DNA of 64,000 nucleotides from Rhodobacterales bacterium RIFCSPHIGHO2_02_FULL_62_130 (GCA_001828855.1 MHZT01000048.1:124001-188000), one strand, 5' to 3'. Counted from the stretch's first letter, positions 17,787-26,471 are shown. A program made the numbers and translations. Notes: generated from the sequence alone by a model not told the origin.

Positions 17787-20125
17787 TGGTGCAGCTTGTC
17801 TCCCTGATCCTGACCGGCATTGCGGCGCTGCTGGCCTTTGCCGCACCCGCCCATGCGGGGCCGGTGTTTGTCGCCGCGCTCTCTGCCGGTGCAGGGGTGG
17901 GTGCCGCCTTTGCCGCCACCACGCTTGGCCATTTCCTGACGCAGACCTTGCTCGGGCGATTGCTTGGGGCTGTGGCGCTGTCGGCGCTGCAGGCCGCGCT
18001 GATGAAGCCTGCGACCCCCGGCATCACCACCGAAACCATCCGCTCCGGCGGCGTCAATCCATCGTCCTTCCTCCTTGGCCGCTATGCCACCGAAGGCGAC
18101 GAGGTCTGCCCGCCGATGACGCATGGCAAGGCGGACAAGACCCCGAACGCCTACCTGACCTATGTGATCAGTCTGGGCGACATCGCGGGCCAGACCCTGT
18201 CGCGGGTGATCATCGACGGGGAATACACGACCTTCACAGGGGCCGCCCATGCCGATTATGGCACCCCCGCGACGGGTCGCCTCGCAGGCTATGCCTGGAT
18301 CAAATACTATGACGGCACGCAAGTCGTGGCCGACCCGATGCTGCTGGCAAAATATGCAGGCTACCCGGAACGCCCGTGGCTCTCTGACATGGTCGGCACC
18401 GGCATCTGCTATGCGATCCTGACCTTCCGCTATAACCGCGAACTCTATCAAAGCTTCCCGCGCTGCCGCTTCGAGATCGACGGGATCAAGCTTTACGACC
18501 CGCGCAAGGATAGCACGGTGGGCGGGTCTGGCGCGCATCGCTGGGCGAATCCGGCGACATGGGAGCCGACCAACAACCCCGCCGTGATGGCCTATAACAT
18601 CAAGCGCGGCATCAGCCTGCCGGGCTTGGGCATCTGGGGCGGCGATGCGGCGGCTGCGGATCTGCCGCTGGCCAATTGGTTCACCGGCATGAACGAGGCC
18701 GATGTGGCCGAAGCTCTGGCTGCAGGCGGCACCGAGCCGCGCTATCGGGCGGGCTATGAGGTGACGGTCGACAAGGAACCGGCGGCGGTGATCGAGGATC
18801 TGCTGCGGGCCTGTCTGGGGCAGGTGGCCGAGGTCGGGGGCCAGTGGAAGCTGCGCGTGGGCGGGGCGGGCCTGCCGGTGATGTTTGTCACCGACGACGA
18901 CATCATCGTGACCAAGCCGCAGGATTACGAACCCTTTCCGGCCTCGGACCAGCGCTTCAATGGCATCGATGCGCGCTTTCCCGACCCCGGCACCGGCTGG
19001 GAGCCGAAGGCCGCTCCGCCCCGCTACAATGCGACATGGGAGGCCGAGGACGGCAACAAGCGCCGCGTCGCCAGCCTCGATCTGCCTGCCTGCCCCTATC
19101 CCGATCAGGTGCAGCGGGTGATGAAGGGCTATATCGCCGATGACCGCCGGTTCCGCCGCCACAACCTGACGCTGCCGCCCGATGCCGCGATCCTTGAGCC
19201 GCTGGACACGATCAGCTGGACCTCTGCGCGCAACGGCTACACGTCGAAGCTGTTCGACGTCACGGAAGTGCAGGATGATGTGCGGACGCTGCTGCAAGGC
19301 GTTGCCCTGCGCGAAGTCGACCCGACCGACGCCAGCTGGTCCACCGCACTGGAACTGCCCTATTCGACCGCGTCGAGCATTGCGGTCCCGCTCACCAGCC
19401 AGACCGTCGAGTCCTTCGATCTGCAGGCCCATACCATCACGGATGCGGGCGCGCTCGACCGCCGCCCGGCCCTGAAGCTGCTGTGGAACGGGGCAGAGCA
19501 GGATGGCGTGACGGCCATCGAATACGAAGTGCGGGTGGCAGCAACGGCGGTTGTCGTCAAGCGCGGCGCGATCACTGACGTGGGCGCAGGCGCGTTGATC
19601 CTTGCCGAAGGGATACTGCCCTCCACCGCCTATGAGGCGCGGATGCGCCCCGTGGTGGCGGGACCGGTGGCTTGGACGGCATGGGACGTTGCGACAACGG
19701 GGGCGGTGCAACTGGGCCAGATCGATCTGGACGGGTCGGTGGTCAAGGCGGTTCTCGTCGGTCCGGTCGATATTCCCACGACGGTTGGCTACGTGTTTCT
19801 GAGCATGTCGACCGGCCCAATCTCGCCGCATCACCTGTGGCGCTCCGGTCTTTCTGCCGAGGTCAGGAAGAACGGCGGCGGCCCCGGCGATGCGATCCTT
19901 GCCTTCGAGCAGCGCTACAAGTTTGCCGGGGTATGGTCGGCGTGGGTGCAAAAGGGGACCGTGACAGTCACTGCGGTCGCTTGGGACGTCGATGGCATCT
20001 CGTCAGGCTTCGCGGGCCAATACGAGGATGTCGAGTTCCGTCTGTCGGTGGTGTCAAACGCAGGCACCCGCGTTCAGAGCCTTCGCAATGTCTACATGAC
20101 AGCCGTCAACGTGGTGAAATCATGA
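17786..20125 (+). CDS. Phage tail tip attachment protein (gpJ-like)
   Basis: A 779-residue central tail-fibre or host-specificity protein. The N-terminal 70 residues are hydrophobic and Ala-rich, with a helix ending PAHAGP. The middle carries gpJ-like features: VIIDGEYTTF, a FRYNRELYQSFPRCRFEIDG block, GISLPGLGIWGG and NWFTGMNEADVAEAL. C-terminal fibronectin-like beta regions are suggested by WTAWDVATTG. It is shorter than lambda gpJ (1132 residues). The frame is intact, which suggests recent decay or selection on this module. Its neighbours are all tail genes in tight overlaps. Confidence 0.82.
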   Translation: MVQLVSLILTGIAALLAFAAPAHAGPVFVAALSAGAGVGAAFAATTLGHFLTQTLLGRLLGAVALSALQAALMKPATPGITTETIRSGGVNPSSFLLGRYATEGDEVCPPMTHGKADKTPNAYLTYVISLGDIAGQTLSRVIIDGEYTTFTGAAHADYGTPATGRLAGYAWIKYYDGTQVVADPMLLAKYAGYPERPWLSDMVGTGICYAILTFRYNRELYQSFPRCRFEIDGIKLYDPRKDSTVGGSGAHRWANPATWEPTNNPAVMAYNIKRGISLPGLGIWGGDAAAADLPLANWFTGMNEADVAEALAAGGTEPRYRAGYEVTVDKEPAAVIEDLLRACLGQVAEVGGQWKLRVGGAGLPVMFVTDDDIIVTKPQDYEPFPASDQRFNGIDARFPDPGTGWEPKAAPPRYNATWEAEDGNKRRVASLDLPACPYPDQVQRVMKGYIADDRRFRRHNLTLPPDAAILEPLDTISWTSARNGYTSKLFDVTEVQDDVRTLLQGVALREVDPTDASWSTALELPYSTASSIAVPLTSQTVESFDLQAHTITDAGALDRRPALKLLWNGAEQDGVTAIEYEVRVAATAVVVKRGAITDVGAGALILAEGILPSTAYEARMRPVVAGPVAWTAWDVATTGAVQLGQIDLDGSVVKAVLVGPVDIPTTVGYVFLSMSTGPISPHHLWRSGLSAEVRKNGGGPGDAILAFEQRYKFAGVWSAWVQKGTVTVTAVAWDVDGISSGFAGQYEDVEFRLSVVSNAGTRVQSLRNVYMTAVNVVKS

Positions 20126-20508
20126 CAGCACTCTATGCCAAAATGGATGACAGCGGGGTCTATCCGGTCGAGTTGCGGTCCAGCCCGCTGGAAGGCTGGC
20201 TGGCGCTGCCTGCCGGAACGGCGGCAGAAGTGGCGATTGCGATGATGCTGGCGGATGGCGCATGGGTCGCGCGGCCTGCCATTGCCGCCCCGACCGTCAC
20301 GCGCAGCGCGGAAGGCTGGGTGATCGAATTTGCCGCGCCCGATGGTGCCGTGTGTGATGTGGTCGACCCCTATCTGGGCTGGCTGGGCAGTGCCGATGCC
20401 TCGGCAGGCGCGCTGGCCTTCGTGCTGGCCGAGGCTGGCCGCTACCAGCTCGAGGTCACGGCCCCGCGCCCATGGCTCGGGCGCACTGACAATCTGGTGC
20501 TGGCATGA
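20122..20508 (+). CDS. Small phage tail-associated protein
   Basis: A 128-residue protein without a recognised domain. It starts with MTALYAKMDDSGVYPV and ends in a beta-rich stretch (AGRYQLEVTAPRPWLG) that resembles a phage structural domain. The ATG overlaps the gpJ-like gene stop (ATGA) and its own stop overlaps the next gene the same way, so it belongs to the tail operon. Function unknown. Confidence 0.7.
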   Translation: MTALYAKMDDSGVYPVELRSSPLEGWLALPAGTAAEVAIAMMLADGAWVARPAIAAPTVTRSAEGWVIEFAAPDGAVCDVVDPYLGWLGSADASAGALAFVLAEAGRYQLEVTAPRPWLGRTDNLVLA

Positions 20509-20720
20509 AGGTGATCCGCCGCCCCGCTTGTGCCTCCCGCGCCTTCGCCCGTGCCGAAGCCGAGGCCGCCCGCGCCCCGATCCGCGAGGCCCGCCGTGCC
20601 GCCTTCGCCGCCGAGGCCGATCCGCTGGCCTTCAAACTGCTGCGCGGCGAGGCGACCCAAGCCGAATACGCCGCCTGCGTCGCCGCGATCCGCGCCCGTT
20701 ATCCATATCCAGAGGAGTAA
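20505..20720 (+). CDS. Small Ala/Arg-rich phage protein
   Basis: A 71-residue, mostly helical protein rich in Ala, Arg and Glu. It overlaps the preceding gene by ATGA and is followed six bases later by the fibre gene. I recognise no family. Small proteins of this size commonly sit between tail-tip and fibre genes in Rhodobacterales prophages. Confidence 0.6.
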   Translation: MKVIRRPACASRAFARAEAEAARAPIREARRAAFAAEADPLAFKLLRGEATQAEYAACVAAIRARYPYPEE

Positions 20721-20726
20721 GACACG

Positions 20727-22028
20727 ATGGTCGACACTTGCACCGTCAGCTGGACCGCCCGCGATTTCCAGTTCGTGACACTCGCCGCCGCGCGACTGGT
20801 GTTCATCCCGCGTGATGCCCTGTCCCTCGCCGGGGCGGTGGGCGTCCTCTATGTGCCTGCGCGGGCCGAGGCGACATCGGACGGGTCGGGTGCCGGGTCC
20901 ATCGCGCTGGTGCCGGGCTATTACATCCTGCATGTCATCACGGCGGATGGCACGGCCACGGCAGGCATCGCGGTGCCGAACGCGGCGACGGCGGAGATCG
21001 GTGCCTGCATCGACCAGACCCTCGATCTGCCCGCGCTGTCAGAGTTTCAGGCGCTGGTGGTTGCCGCCGAAGCCGCAGCGGATGCGGCGGCGGCCTCGGC
21101 GCTGGCGGCGGCCACCTTTGATCCCGTGCTCTATCTGGCAAAATCCGGCAACCTTTCGGGTCTGCTGAACACGACCACGGCCCTGACCAATCTGGGCGCA
21201 ACGGCAACGGGGGCCAGCCTGTTCACCGCAGCAACTGCGGCAGCGGCCCGCACGACGCTTGGCGCAACCGCCGTGGGGGATGCTGTGTTCACCGCCGCCA
21301 GCACGGCTGCGGCGCAAACCGCGATCGGGGCCAGTGTGGTTGGCAAAGCGCTGATGGTGGCGGTTGACGCGGCGGCGGGGCGCACGGCCATTGCTGCCGC
21401 GCCCTTGGCCTCGCCCGCATTTACGGGGGTGGTGTCGGTTGCCTCAGGGTCGGCTGCTCTGCCGTCTCTCACCTTCTCGGCTGACCTTGATACGGGGTTC
21501 TGGAACCCTGCGAACAACCTGCTTGGCGTGGCCATCAACGGGGTGGAGCGGGCGCGGTTTGACGGGAACTACCTGCGCCTCGCCGCTGGTGGCATCCAGT
21601 TCAACGGCGATACCGCCGATGCGAACAGCCTTGATGACTACGAGGAAGGGTCGTTCACCCCGACGATCTCGGGGGCCGGTGTCAGTGGTGCTGGCACCTA
21701 TACGCTGCAGACGGGCCGCTATGTCAAAGTCGGCAAAGTCGTGACGATCTGGGGCGCGGTCACGATCACCGCCCACACAGGCTCGGGCCAGATGATCATC
21801 GGCGGCTTGCCGTTCACGACCGCCAACGTCGCCAACATGAAGACCGTCGCCAGCATCCTGTACCTGAGCCTGACCGTTCCGGCCTCGTCCTTTGCCGTCG
21901 GCTTCATCGGCCCGAATGAGAGCTGGATTTCCATGAACTCACTGGCAACCGCTGCGACAGGCTATGTTTCCCTGTCAATCGATGCAGCCTGCACCCTGAA
22001 CTTCACCGCCACATACGAGGCCGCATGA
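20727..22028 (+). CDS. Phage tail fibre protein
   Basis: A 433-residue fibre-like protein. Residues 1-110 form a beta-rich head. Residues 110-245 are Ala/Thr-rich, with imperfect 25-residue repeats of the type LGATAxGxxxFTAAxxAAA, consistent with a trimeric shaft. The C-terminus begins with DYEEGSFTPTISG, a motif common at the tips of phage fibres, and continues with GRYVKVGKVVTIWG. A GAGGAG site lies upstream of the ATG. It would determine host binding. Confidence 0.8.
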   Translation: MVDTCTVSWTARDFQFVTLAAARLVFIPRDALSLAGAVGVLYVPARAEATSDGSGAGSIALVPGYYILHVITADGTATAGIAVPNAATAEIGACIDQTLDLPALSEFQALVVAAEAAADAAAASALAAATFDPVLYLAKSGNLSGLLNTTTALTNLGATATGASLFTAATAAAARTTLGATAVGDAVFTAASTAAAQTAIGASVVGKALMVAVDAAAGRTAIAAAPLASPAFTGVVSVASGSAALPSLTFSADLDTGFWNPANNLLGVAINGVERARFDGNYLRLAAGGIQFNGDTADANSLDDYEEGSFTPTISGAGVSGAGTYTLQTGRYVKVGKVVTIWGAVTITAHTGSGQMIIGGLPFTTANVANMKTVASILYLSLTVPASSFAVGFIGPNESWISMNSLATAATGYVSLSIDAACTLNFTATYEAA

Positions 22029-22489
22029 TGCTGAAAATTGAAGTTGTAGAAAACGGAACGGTGATGATCCGCGAGACGATTGACGGCCGATTTCACCGCC
22101 GCACCATCCTGCCGGGTGATGATTATTCGGGCGAACAGGGTGCAGTGTTTGCCGCCTGCGAAAAGGCCCATACGCCCGAGGTCATAGCGGCCTTTCTGGA
22201 CAGCCGGATGGTGCGCCAGCCGTCGCCCGAAGAGCAGCTTGCCGCATGGCGGGCAGGGGCCAAGTGCAGCCGCCTTCAGGGGCGTCTGACGCTGGGGGCA
22301 GAGGTCTGCGCGGCACTGGATGCCATGGCCGCAGATCCCGCGACGCCTTGGGCCATGCGCGAGACCATCACGGGGGCCATCGAATGGCGGCGGTCCAGCC
22401 AGACCATTGACGAGCTAGGCTATCTGCTGGGATATGACGCCCCCCGGATGGACGCGCTGTTCGAGGCCGCCATGCAGGTTGCGGTCTGA
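22025..22489 (+). CDS. Phage protein following the tail fibre
   Basis: A 154-residue protein with no domain I can name. It contains a polar start (MMLKIEVVENGTVMIRETIDG) and a helical C-terminal half (EVCAALDAMAA, TIDELGYLLGYDAPRMDALF). Overlap with the fibre gene (ATGA) suggests a fibre chaperone or assembly factor by position only. A double hairpin follows six bases after its stop. Confidence 0.6.
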   Translation: MMLKIEVVENGTVMIRETIDGRFHRRTILPGDDYSGEQGAVFAACEKAHTPEVIAAFLDSRMVRQPSPEEQLAAWRAGAKCSRLQGRLTLGAEVCAALDAMAADPATPWAMRETITGAIEWRRSSQTIDELGYLLGYDAPRMDALFEAAMQVAV

Positions 22490-22494
22490 CATAT

Positions 22495-22539
22495 CCGGCC
22501 CCCCGAAAGGGAGGCCGGGGGGTGCTGGAAACACCCCCC
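22495..22539 (+). terminator. Two overlapping, mutually exclusive hairpins after the tail genes
   Basis: Hairpin 1: CCGGCC-c-CCC-GAAA-GGG-a-GGCCGG (22495-22518). This is a six-plus-three bp stem with one mismatch and a GAAA tetraloop. Hairpin 2: GGGGGGTG (22517-22524) pairs with CACCCCCC (22532-22539) around CTGGAAA. They share 22517-22518, so full formation of one competes with the other. Neither has a T tract. They likely end or stabilise the tail transcript. Confidence 0.55.
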
Positions 22540-22635
22540 AACACGGGGCAAAGGTAGATCACCGCCCCCATCGACCAGCATCCGCTTATGGCCGCACCGC
22601 CCGTTTCCGGGCAGGCCCAATAGGCAGCGATTCGA

Positions 22636-23448
22636 ATGAACATCAGCTTAACGGCAGACCAGAAAGCCCGCCCCGTCGCCCCTTGGCTGGGCGGCAAACG
22701 CAACCTTGCAAAGCGCATCTGCGCCCTCATCGATGCCGATGACCACCGCACCTATGCCGAGCCTTTCGTGGGCATGGGCGGGATCTTCCTGCGCCGGTCG
22801 CAGCGCGCGCAGGCCGAGTTCATCAACGACCGGGGCCGCGACGTCTACAACCTCTTCCGGGTGATTCAGGAACACTACGTGGCCTTCCTCGATCTCTTGC
22901 GCTTCCAGATCACCACGCAGGCGAATTTCAACCGGCTGTTCGGCGTCGATCCCGAAACCCTGACCGACATGCAGCGCGCCGCGCGCTTCCTTTACCTGCA
23001 GCGGCTGGCCTTCGGCGGCAAGGTCTCGGGGCGCAACTTCGGCCTCGCCAACGACCGGCCCGCGCGGTTCAACCTGACCACGCTGGAGCCTGATCTGGAG
23101 GCGCTGCACAGCCGGTTGTCGGGGGTGACCATCATGTGCCTCGACTTCGCCGAGTTCATCCGCCGGGTGGATGGGCCAAGGGCGCTCTTCTACCTCGACC
23201 CGCCCTATTGGGGCTGCGAGAACGACTACGGCAAAGCCCTGTTCAGCCGTGACCGCTTCGAGGAACTGGCGACCTCGCTGGGGTCGTTAAAGGGGCGTTT
23301 TATCCTGTCTTTAAACGACGTCCCCGGTGTGCGCGAAACCTTCAAGGGCTTCCGGTTCCAAGAGGTGAAAACCACCTACACCATCGCCGGAAAAGGCGCG
23401 CAGCCCGAACGGGCCGAAGTGCTGATCTCGAACTATGATCTCGGGTGA
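22636..23448 (+). CDS. D12-class DNA adenine N6-methyltransferase
   Basis: A 270-residue Dam-like enzyme. It has the AdoMet-binding motif AEPFVGMGGIFLRR near residue 40, the catalytic DPPYWG motif (IV) near residue 192, and the PWLGGKRNLAKRI N-terminal motif. Phages use such methylases to protect their DNA from host nucleases; the target site cannot be read from the sequence. The upstream region lacks a good Shine-Dalgarno. Its GC content matches the tail genes and differs from the two AT-richer genes that follow. Confidence 0.9.
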   Translation: MNISLTADQKARPVAPWLGGKRNLAKRICALIDADDHRTYAEPFVGMGGIFLRRSQRAQAEFINDRGRDVYNLFRVIQEHYVAFLDLLRFQITTQANFNRLFGVDPETLTDMQRAARFLYLQRLAFGGKVSGRNFGLANDRPARFNLTTLEPDLEALHSRLSGVTIMCLDFAEFIRRVDGPRALFYLDPPYWGCENDYGKALFSRDRFEELATSLGSLKGRFILSLNDVPGVRETFKGFRFQEVKTTYTIAGKGAQPERAEVLISNYDLG

Positions 23449-23600
23449 AGGAAGGGGCCGGATCGGTGACGGTACGGCCTCTGCCATGCCTTCGTGGCTG
23501 ACTGCAGGCTACACGGTTCCTTTTTGCGGGGAATGCAAGAATCGTTGCCTGAATTCCTTGGGCGAACAATCTTGGGTAGAAAGTTGCAACGGGAGTAAGC

Positions 23601-24605
23601 ATGAGTAAGACAAGTTCAGTCCAGTATCGCCACTTGAAGACAGAAAATCTCGGCACAAAGTCTGATCTAAAGTCTCTGATAGTTGAGGCGCTTCTGCGAT
23701 CGCAGGCAGATGGACGGAGTCTTTCTCAGAGTGCGAAATTGCGGAAAATCGATCTCGATCAGGATGGTAGTGTAGTAATTCTCAACAAGATTTCTGATCC
23801 CAGTAGTTGGGTAGGCCCGGTGTTCGCCGGGCAACTCATACAGCTCGAACTGGGAACACTTCTACCCGCTGTTACCCAATCCCTTGATGATGACACAGAT
23901 GAGTTCTTGCTCGAAAATCTACAACTTGGAGAGCAGACACAGATCCTCAAGGGAGCGATGTATTTTGCGATTGTTGGTAACCACGTCGCTCTAATCGAGG
24001 GGCAAAGCGTAAAGAGTCGTACGCTGGAGCGCTATCTGACGAGAATTTTGCAGGATGCTGCTCGACTAGAGGCAGGGACGCCCGTGATCCTGACAGCAAA
24101 GTTCGCAAGCGGAGATGGAAAGGCTCTCGAGGCACCTACAGAGGTTACAGTTCGAGCTGCGCCGGTGAAAGCTTCATCCCAAGATGGCGCGCAAGGGATT
24201 CATGAGATTGTCGAACGGGAGGCCGCAAGGGCAAAAGAAGCAGGTCATACCGTTTTTGACGTTTTGGCTACCTTAGGCTGGGATAGAACGGCGATAGAAA
24301 GGCTCAAGAAAGACATTCCTTCGGGTGGATGGATCGAGGGGTTCTTCAAGGTCGTAATCAAGGCAAATCGGGCAAAGAGACCAATTTCGAGAGCTACAAT
24401 CGAGGAGGCGCTCCGTAACATTGACCCGGCAGATCTTGGCCTACGGGGCGAGGGTTCCGAGAAGAACGGTATTGTGAAACTGTCAACGCCGCGATCTGTC
24501 AAAACAAAGGGGCAGCTTCTGGACCCAACAGATGCTATGTTGCAGATAGTGGAAGCCCTTAAGGAATGGGCGTCATCTGGGAAGATCGATTGCAAATTTG
24601 GTTGA
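23601..24605 (+). CDS. RexA-like phage-exclusion sensor protein (putative)
   Basis: A 334-residue soluble protein with no signal or TM segment, preceded by GGGAG at good spacing. By eye it follows lambda RexA (279 residues) over most of its length: an N-terminal leucine-rich start, a MYFAIVGNHVALIEG strand pair, GTPVILTAKF, then VFDVLATLG, KVVIKANRAKRPIS and ADLGLRGEG. Each has a RexA counterpart in the same order. It overlaps a four-TM gene, as expected for rexB. Base composition is clearly lower in GC than its neighbours, a sign of transfer. Assignment rests on remembered RexA sequence, so homology is inferred. Confidence 0.6.
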   Translation: MSKTSSVQYRHLKTENLGTKSDLKSLIVEALLRSQADGRSLSQSAKLRKIDLDQDGSVVILNKISDPSSWVGPVFAGQLIQLELGTLLPAVTQSLDDDTDEFLLENLQLGEQTQILKGAMYFAIVGNHVALIEGQSVKSRTLERYLTRILQDAARLEAGTPVILTAKFASGDGKALEAPTEVTVRAAPVKASSQDGAQGIHEIVEREAARAKEAGHTVFDVLATLGWDRTAIERLKKDIPSGGWIEGFFKVVIKANRAKRPISRATIEEALRNIDPADLGLRGEGSEKNGIVKLSTPRSVKTKGQLLDPTDAMLQIVEALKEWASSGKIDCKFG

Positions 24606-25195
24606 GATCATGGCCGGTGTTTTGCTTGGCGGGGAGCCTCGTGTCCCTTCTGCCGAGTGGCATTTTGGCCGGTGATATCGGTAGGATCGTCACAACTTTT
24701 CTTGGACTGCTTGCCGCCAGCATACTTCCGACGATCTCTTTGATCGTTGGCTCGATGTCGGCTACGGGTCGATCGGTCAAGGGCATCAACGAATTGCACG
24801 ATGAATTTGTTCACTTAGTCGGGGAACTGTTCTCTGTGCTTGGATGGACCATGGTCGCAATCGTCGGTCTGGCTGTCGCCTCCGCTGACATCAATTATCA
24901 GTTTGGAACGTACGAGCCGTTTGGAATTCTCTTCGATTTCAGTTCGCTTCCAGACGTGCTGAAAGGTGCTGGGCAATTCGCTGTGGGATATGCTTCGGCA
25001 GCTGCTTTGGCTCAGTTTTCATTGGTGCCAAAATCCATTTTGAAGGCGCTGGAGCTTCGGCATCATATAGCAGTCGACGAAGCGCGACGTAAGATTTCTG
25101 AAAACGTCCCATCTGCCGATGGCATCCAGAAGATCTTCGGAGCAAAGCAGGGCTTTGGTGAAGTTAAACCCGTATCGATAGTCGAAAAGCTTTAG
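24566..25195 (+). CDS. RexB-like four-TM membrane protein (putative)
   Basis: A 209-residue membrane protein with helices at about residues 17-37, 41-63, 89-108 and 136-155 and a hydrophilic 50-residue C-terminus. The second helix and following loop (VTTFLGLLAASILPTISLIVGS) resemble the corresponding segment of lambda RexB, a 144-residue, four-TM ion channel that depolarises infected cells. The ATG at 24566 overlaps the RexA-like gene by 40 bp; TTG codons at 24590 or 24602 are alternative starts. The pair is probably one functional unit. The C-terminal extension is not present in lambda RexB. Confidence 0.58.
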   Translation: MGVIWEDRLQIWLRSWPVFCLAGSLVSLLPSGILAGDIGRIVTTFLGLLAASILPTISLIVGSMSATGRSVKGINELHDEFVHLVGELFSVLGWTMVAIVGLAVASADINYQFGTYEPFGILFDFSSLPDVLKGAGQFAVGYASAAALAQFSLVPKSILKALELRHHIAVDEARRKISENVPSADGIQKIFGAKQGFGEVKPVSIVEKL

Positions 25196-25315
25196 TCCTT
25201 AGGTTGGCTAACCTGATTGGGTTTACCTAGACCTTCGCCTTGCCCCTTTAGCAGGTGCTTTTGGTGGGGAATCTTGCTGTGCTACATTCGCGGAAATCAG
25301 CAAGGATCACCCTGC

Positions 25316-25540
25316 ATGACCACCTTACACGAAGTGTTGAACCTGCTACTTGTTACCATCGCCGTTCTGGCCGCTGGCTATCTTGGCTACAGGCTTGGCC
25401 GCAGCAGCGAGGATGAAGGGCGTGGCGCAGTCGATGTCATCATCCGTGGCTGCCAACAGCCTTCCGCTCCGCCCGCGAACGCTATCCCAGTGCAACCGCC
25501 ATCCGGTTTCGGATCGGAGAAGCCGATCCACAAGGCTTAG
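25316..25540 (+). CDS. Small single-TM protein
   Basis: A 74-residue protein with an N-terminal helix (LLLVTIAVLAAGYLGYRLG, about residues 9-27) and a polar, Pro-rich cytoplasmic or periplasmic tail. An AAGGA precedes the ATG. No family recognised. It could be the last gene of the phage remnant (for instance a spanin-like or accessory protein) or a host gene. Confidence 0.5.
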   Translation: MTTLHEVLNLLLVTIAVLAAGYLGYRLGRSSEDEGRGAVDVIIRGCQQPSAPPANAIPVQPPSGFGSEKPIHKA

Positions 25541-25967
25541 TACACTGATGCGCCGTGCATCCGCACTTCGGTTTCGCTGAGATTGGGGTGCGGGTCCCGG
25601 CTTGTGTTGACACGTCGCGATAGGCTGAAATCCGAAGTCCAACCGTCGACTAGCCCGCAGCACGTCTTAAGCATGCAGCACCAAGGCCCCGGCGCACCCG
25701 CAATAGTACCGTAACACTGTCCCGTTTCCTTGCAAGCCGCCAAATGCTGTCTGCTGCAAACTCTGCTGTCAAACTCTGCCAACTCTGGTGGCGAGCCACA
25801 CACACCACACTTGTCCACAGAAGATTTACCCAGAAAACACTTTACAGGCTTCCCCCACAGGCACACTATATTTAGTAAGGGAGGCGTCGGGCAGACGCTG
25901 ATCCTTGCCAGACACCCAGTCTCTTGTGGGTCGCGGCCCGCCTGAGGCTTTATAGTGAGGCCGGGGA
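25541..25967. other. 427-bp region without a supported gene
   Basis: Between the small membrane protein and the YbjN gene I see no convincing coding frame, tRNA or attachment repeat. It contains short AAACTCTG-type repeats around 25758-25790. A TATAGT at 25951-25956 could be part of the YbjN promoter. A minus-strand frame here is cysteine-rich but has no ribosome-binding site or similarity. This may hold the lost right end of the prophage. Confidence 0.5.
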
Positions 25968-26471
25968 ATGTCGCTTTCTGAAGATTTTATGTCAACGGAT
26001 GATCTGCATCCCATCGACATCGTCGAAACCTTGGCCGCCCATCATGATTGGGAGTTTGACCGCGTTACCGACGATCAGATTGCCATGGCTGTCGAAGGTC
26101 AGTGGCGCACCTATTCCCTCACTTTGGCGTGGTCTGCACAGGACGAAACCCTGCGGCTGATCTGCACCTTCGAAATGGAGCCGCCTTCCGACAAGCTGGG
26201 CGATCTCTATGATGTGCTGAACCGCTGCAATGACATGGTCTGGACCGGCGCTTTCACCTATTGGTCCGAGCAAAAGCTGATGGTCTGGCGCTATGGCCTG
26301 TGCCTTGCGGGCGGGCAGACGGCGGGGCCAGAGCAGATCGACCGGCTGATTTCCAGCGCGGTAATGGCGGCCGAACGGTTCTATCCGGCGTTCCAGATGG
26401 TGGCTTGGGCCAATAAAACCCCCGCCGAAGCGATGAATGTCGCTATTGCCGAGGCTTATGGCCGCGCCTGA
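25968..26471 (+). CDS. YbjN domain-containing protein
   Basis: A 167-residue cytoplasmic protein of the alphaproteobacterial YbjN family (type III secretion chaperone-like fold). It is recognised by DLHPIDIVETLAAHHDWEFDR at the N-terminus and the central LYDVLNRCNDMVWTGAFTYW and FQMVAWANKTPAEAM segments. A GAGG site precedes the ATG at 25968; an internal ATG at 25989 is an alternative. It lies upstream of proC in the same direction. Function uncharacterised, possibly chaperone-like. Confidence 0.88.
   Translation: MSLSEDFMSTDDLHPIDIVETLAAHHDWEFDRVTDDQIAMAVEGQWRTYSLTLAWSAQDETLRLICTFEMEPPSDKLGDLYDVLNRCNDMVWTGAFTYWSEQKLMVWRYGLCLAGGQTAGPEQIDRLISSAVMAAERFYPAFQMVAWANKTPAEAMNVAIAEAYGRA

Larger units (their letters stand above)
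16790..25540. mobile_element. Prophage remnant: tail-tip/fibre module plus accessory (moron) genes
   Basis: Nine to ten genes on the plus strand are phage-like: three tail-tip proteins, two small tail proteins, a fibre, a fibre-associated protein, an adenine methylase, and an AT-richer two-gene unit plus a small membrane protein. No integrase, repressor, head, terminase, tape-measure or lysis genes are present. The left edge lies between the ade stop (16789) and 16798, where the first tail gene is cut. The right edge is uncertain and is placed after the last small ORF. No flanking direct repeats were found by eye. Confidence 0.75.

Noticed and set aside
17714-19951. A 745-codon open frame on the minus strand
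   Set aside because: It is opposite the gpJ-like tail gene, whose motifs and overlaps are convincing; composition is shadow-like.
16843-22489. Gene transfer agent (RcGTA-like) cluster
   Set aside because: GTA clusters carry terminase, portal, capsid and DUF2163/DUF2460 proteins in fixed order. Only a tail-tip and fibre module is present here and the proteins differ.
25537-25866. A minus-strand frame with many cysteines in the 427-bp gap
   Set aside because: No Shine-Dalgarno, no recognised domain, and the Cys codons arise from repeated GCA/ACA triplets on the other strand. Not supportable as a gene.
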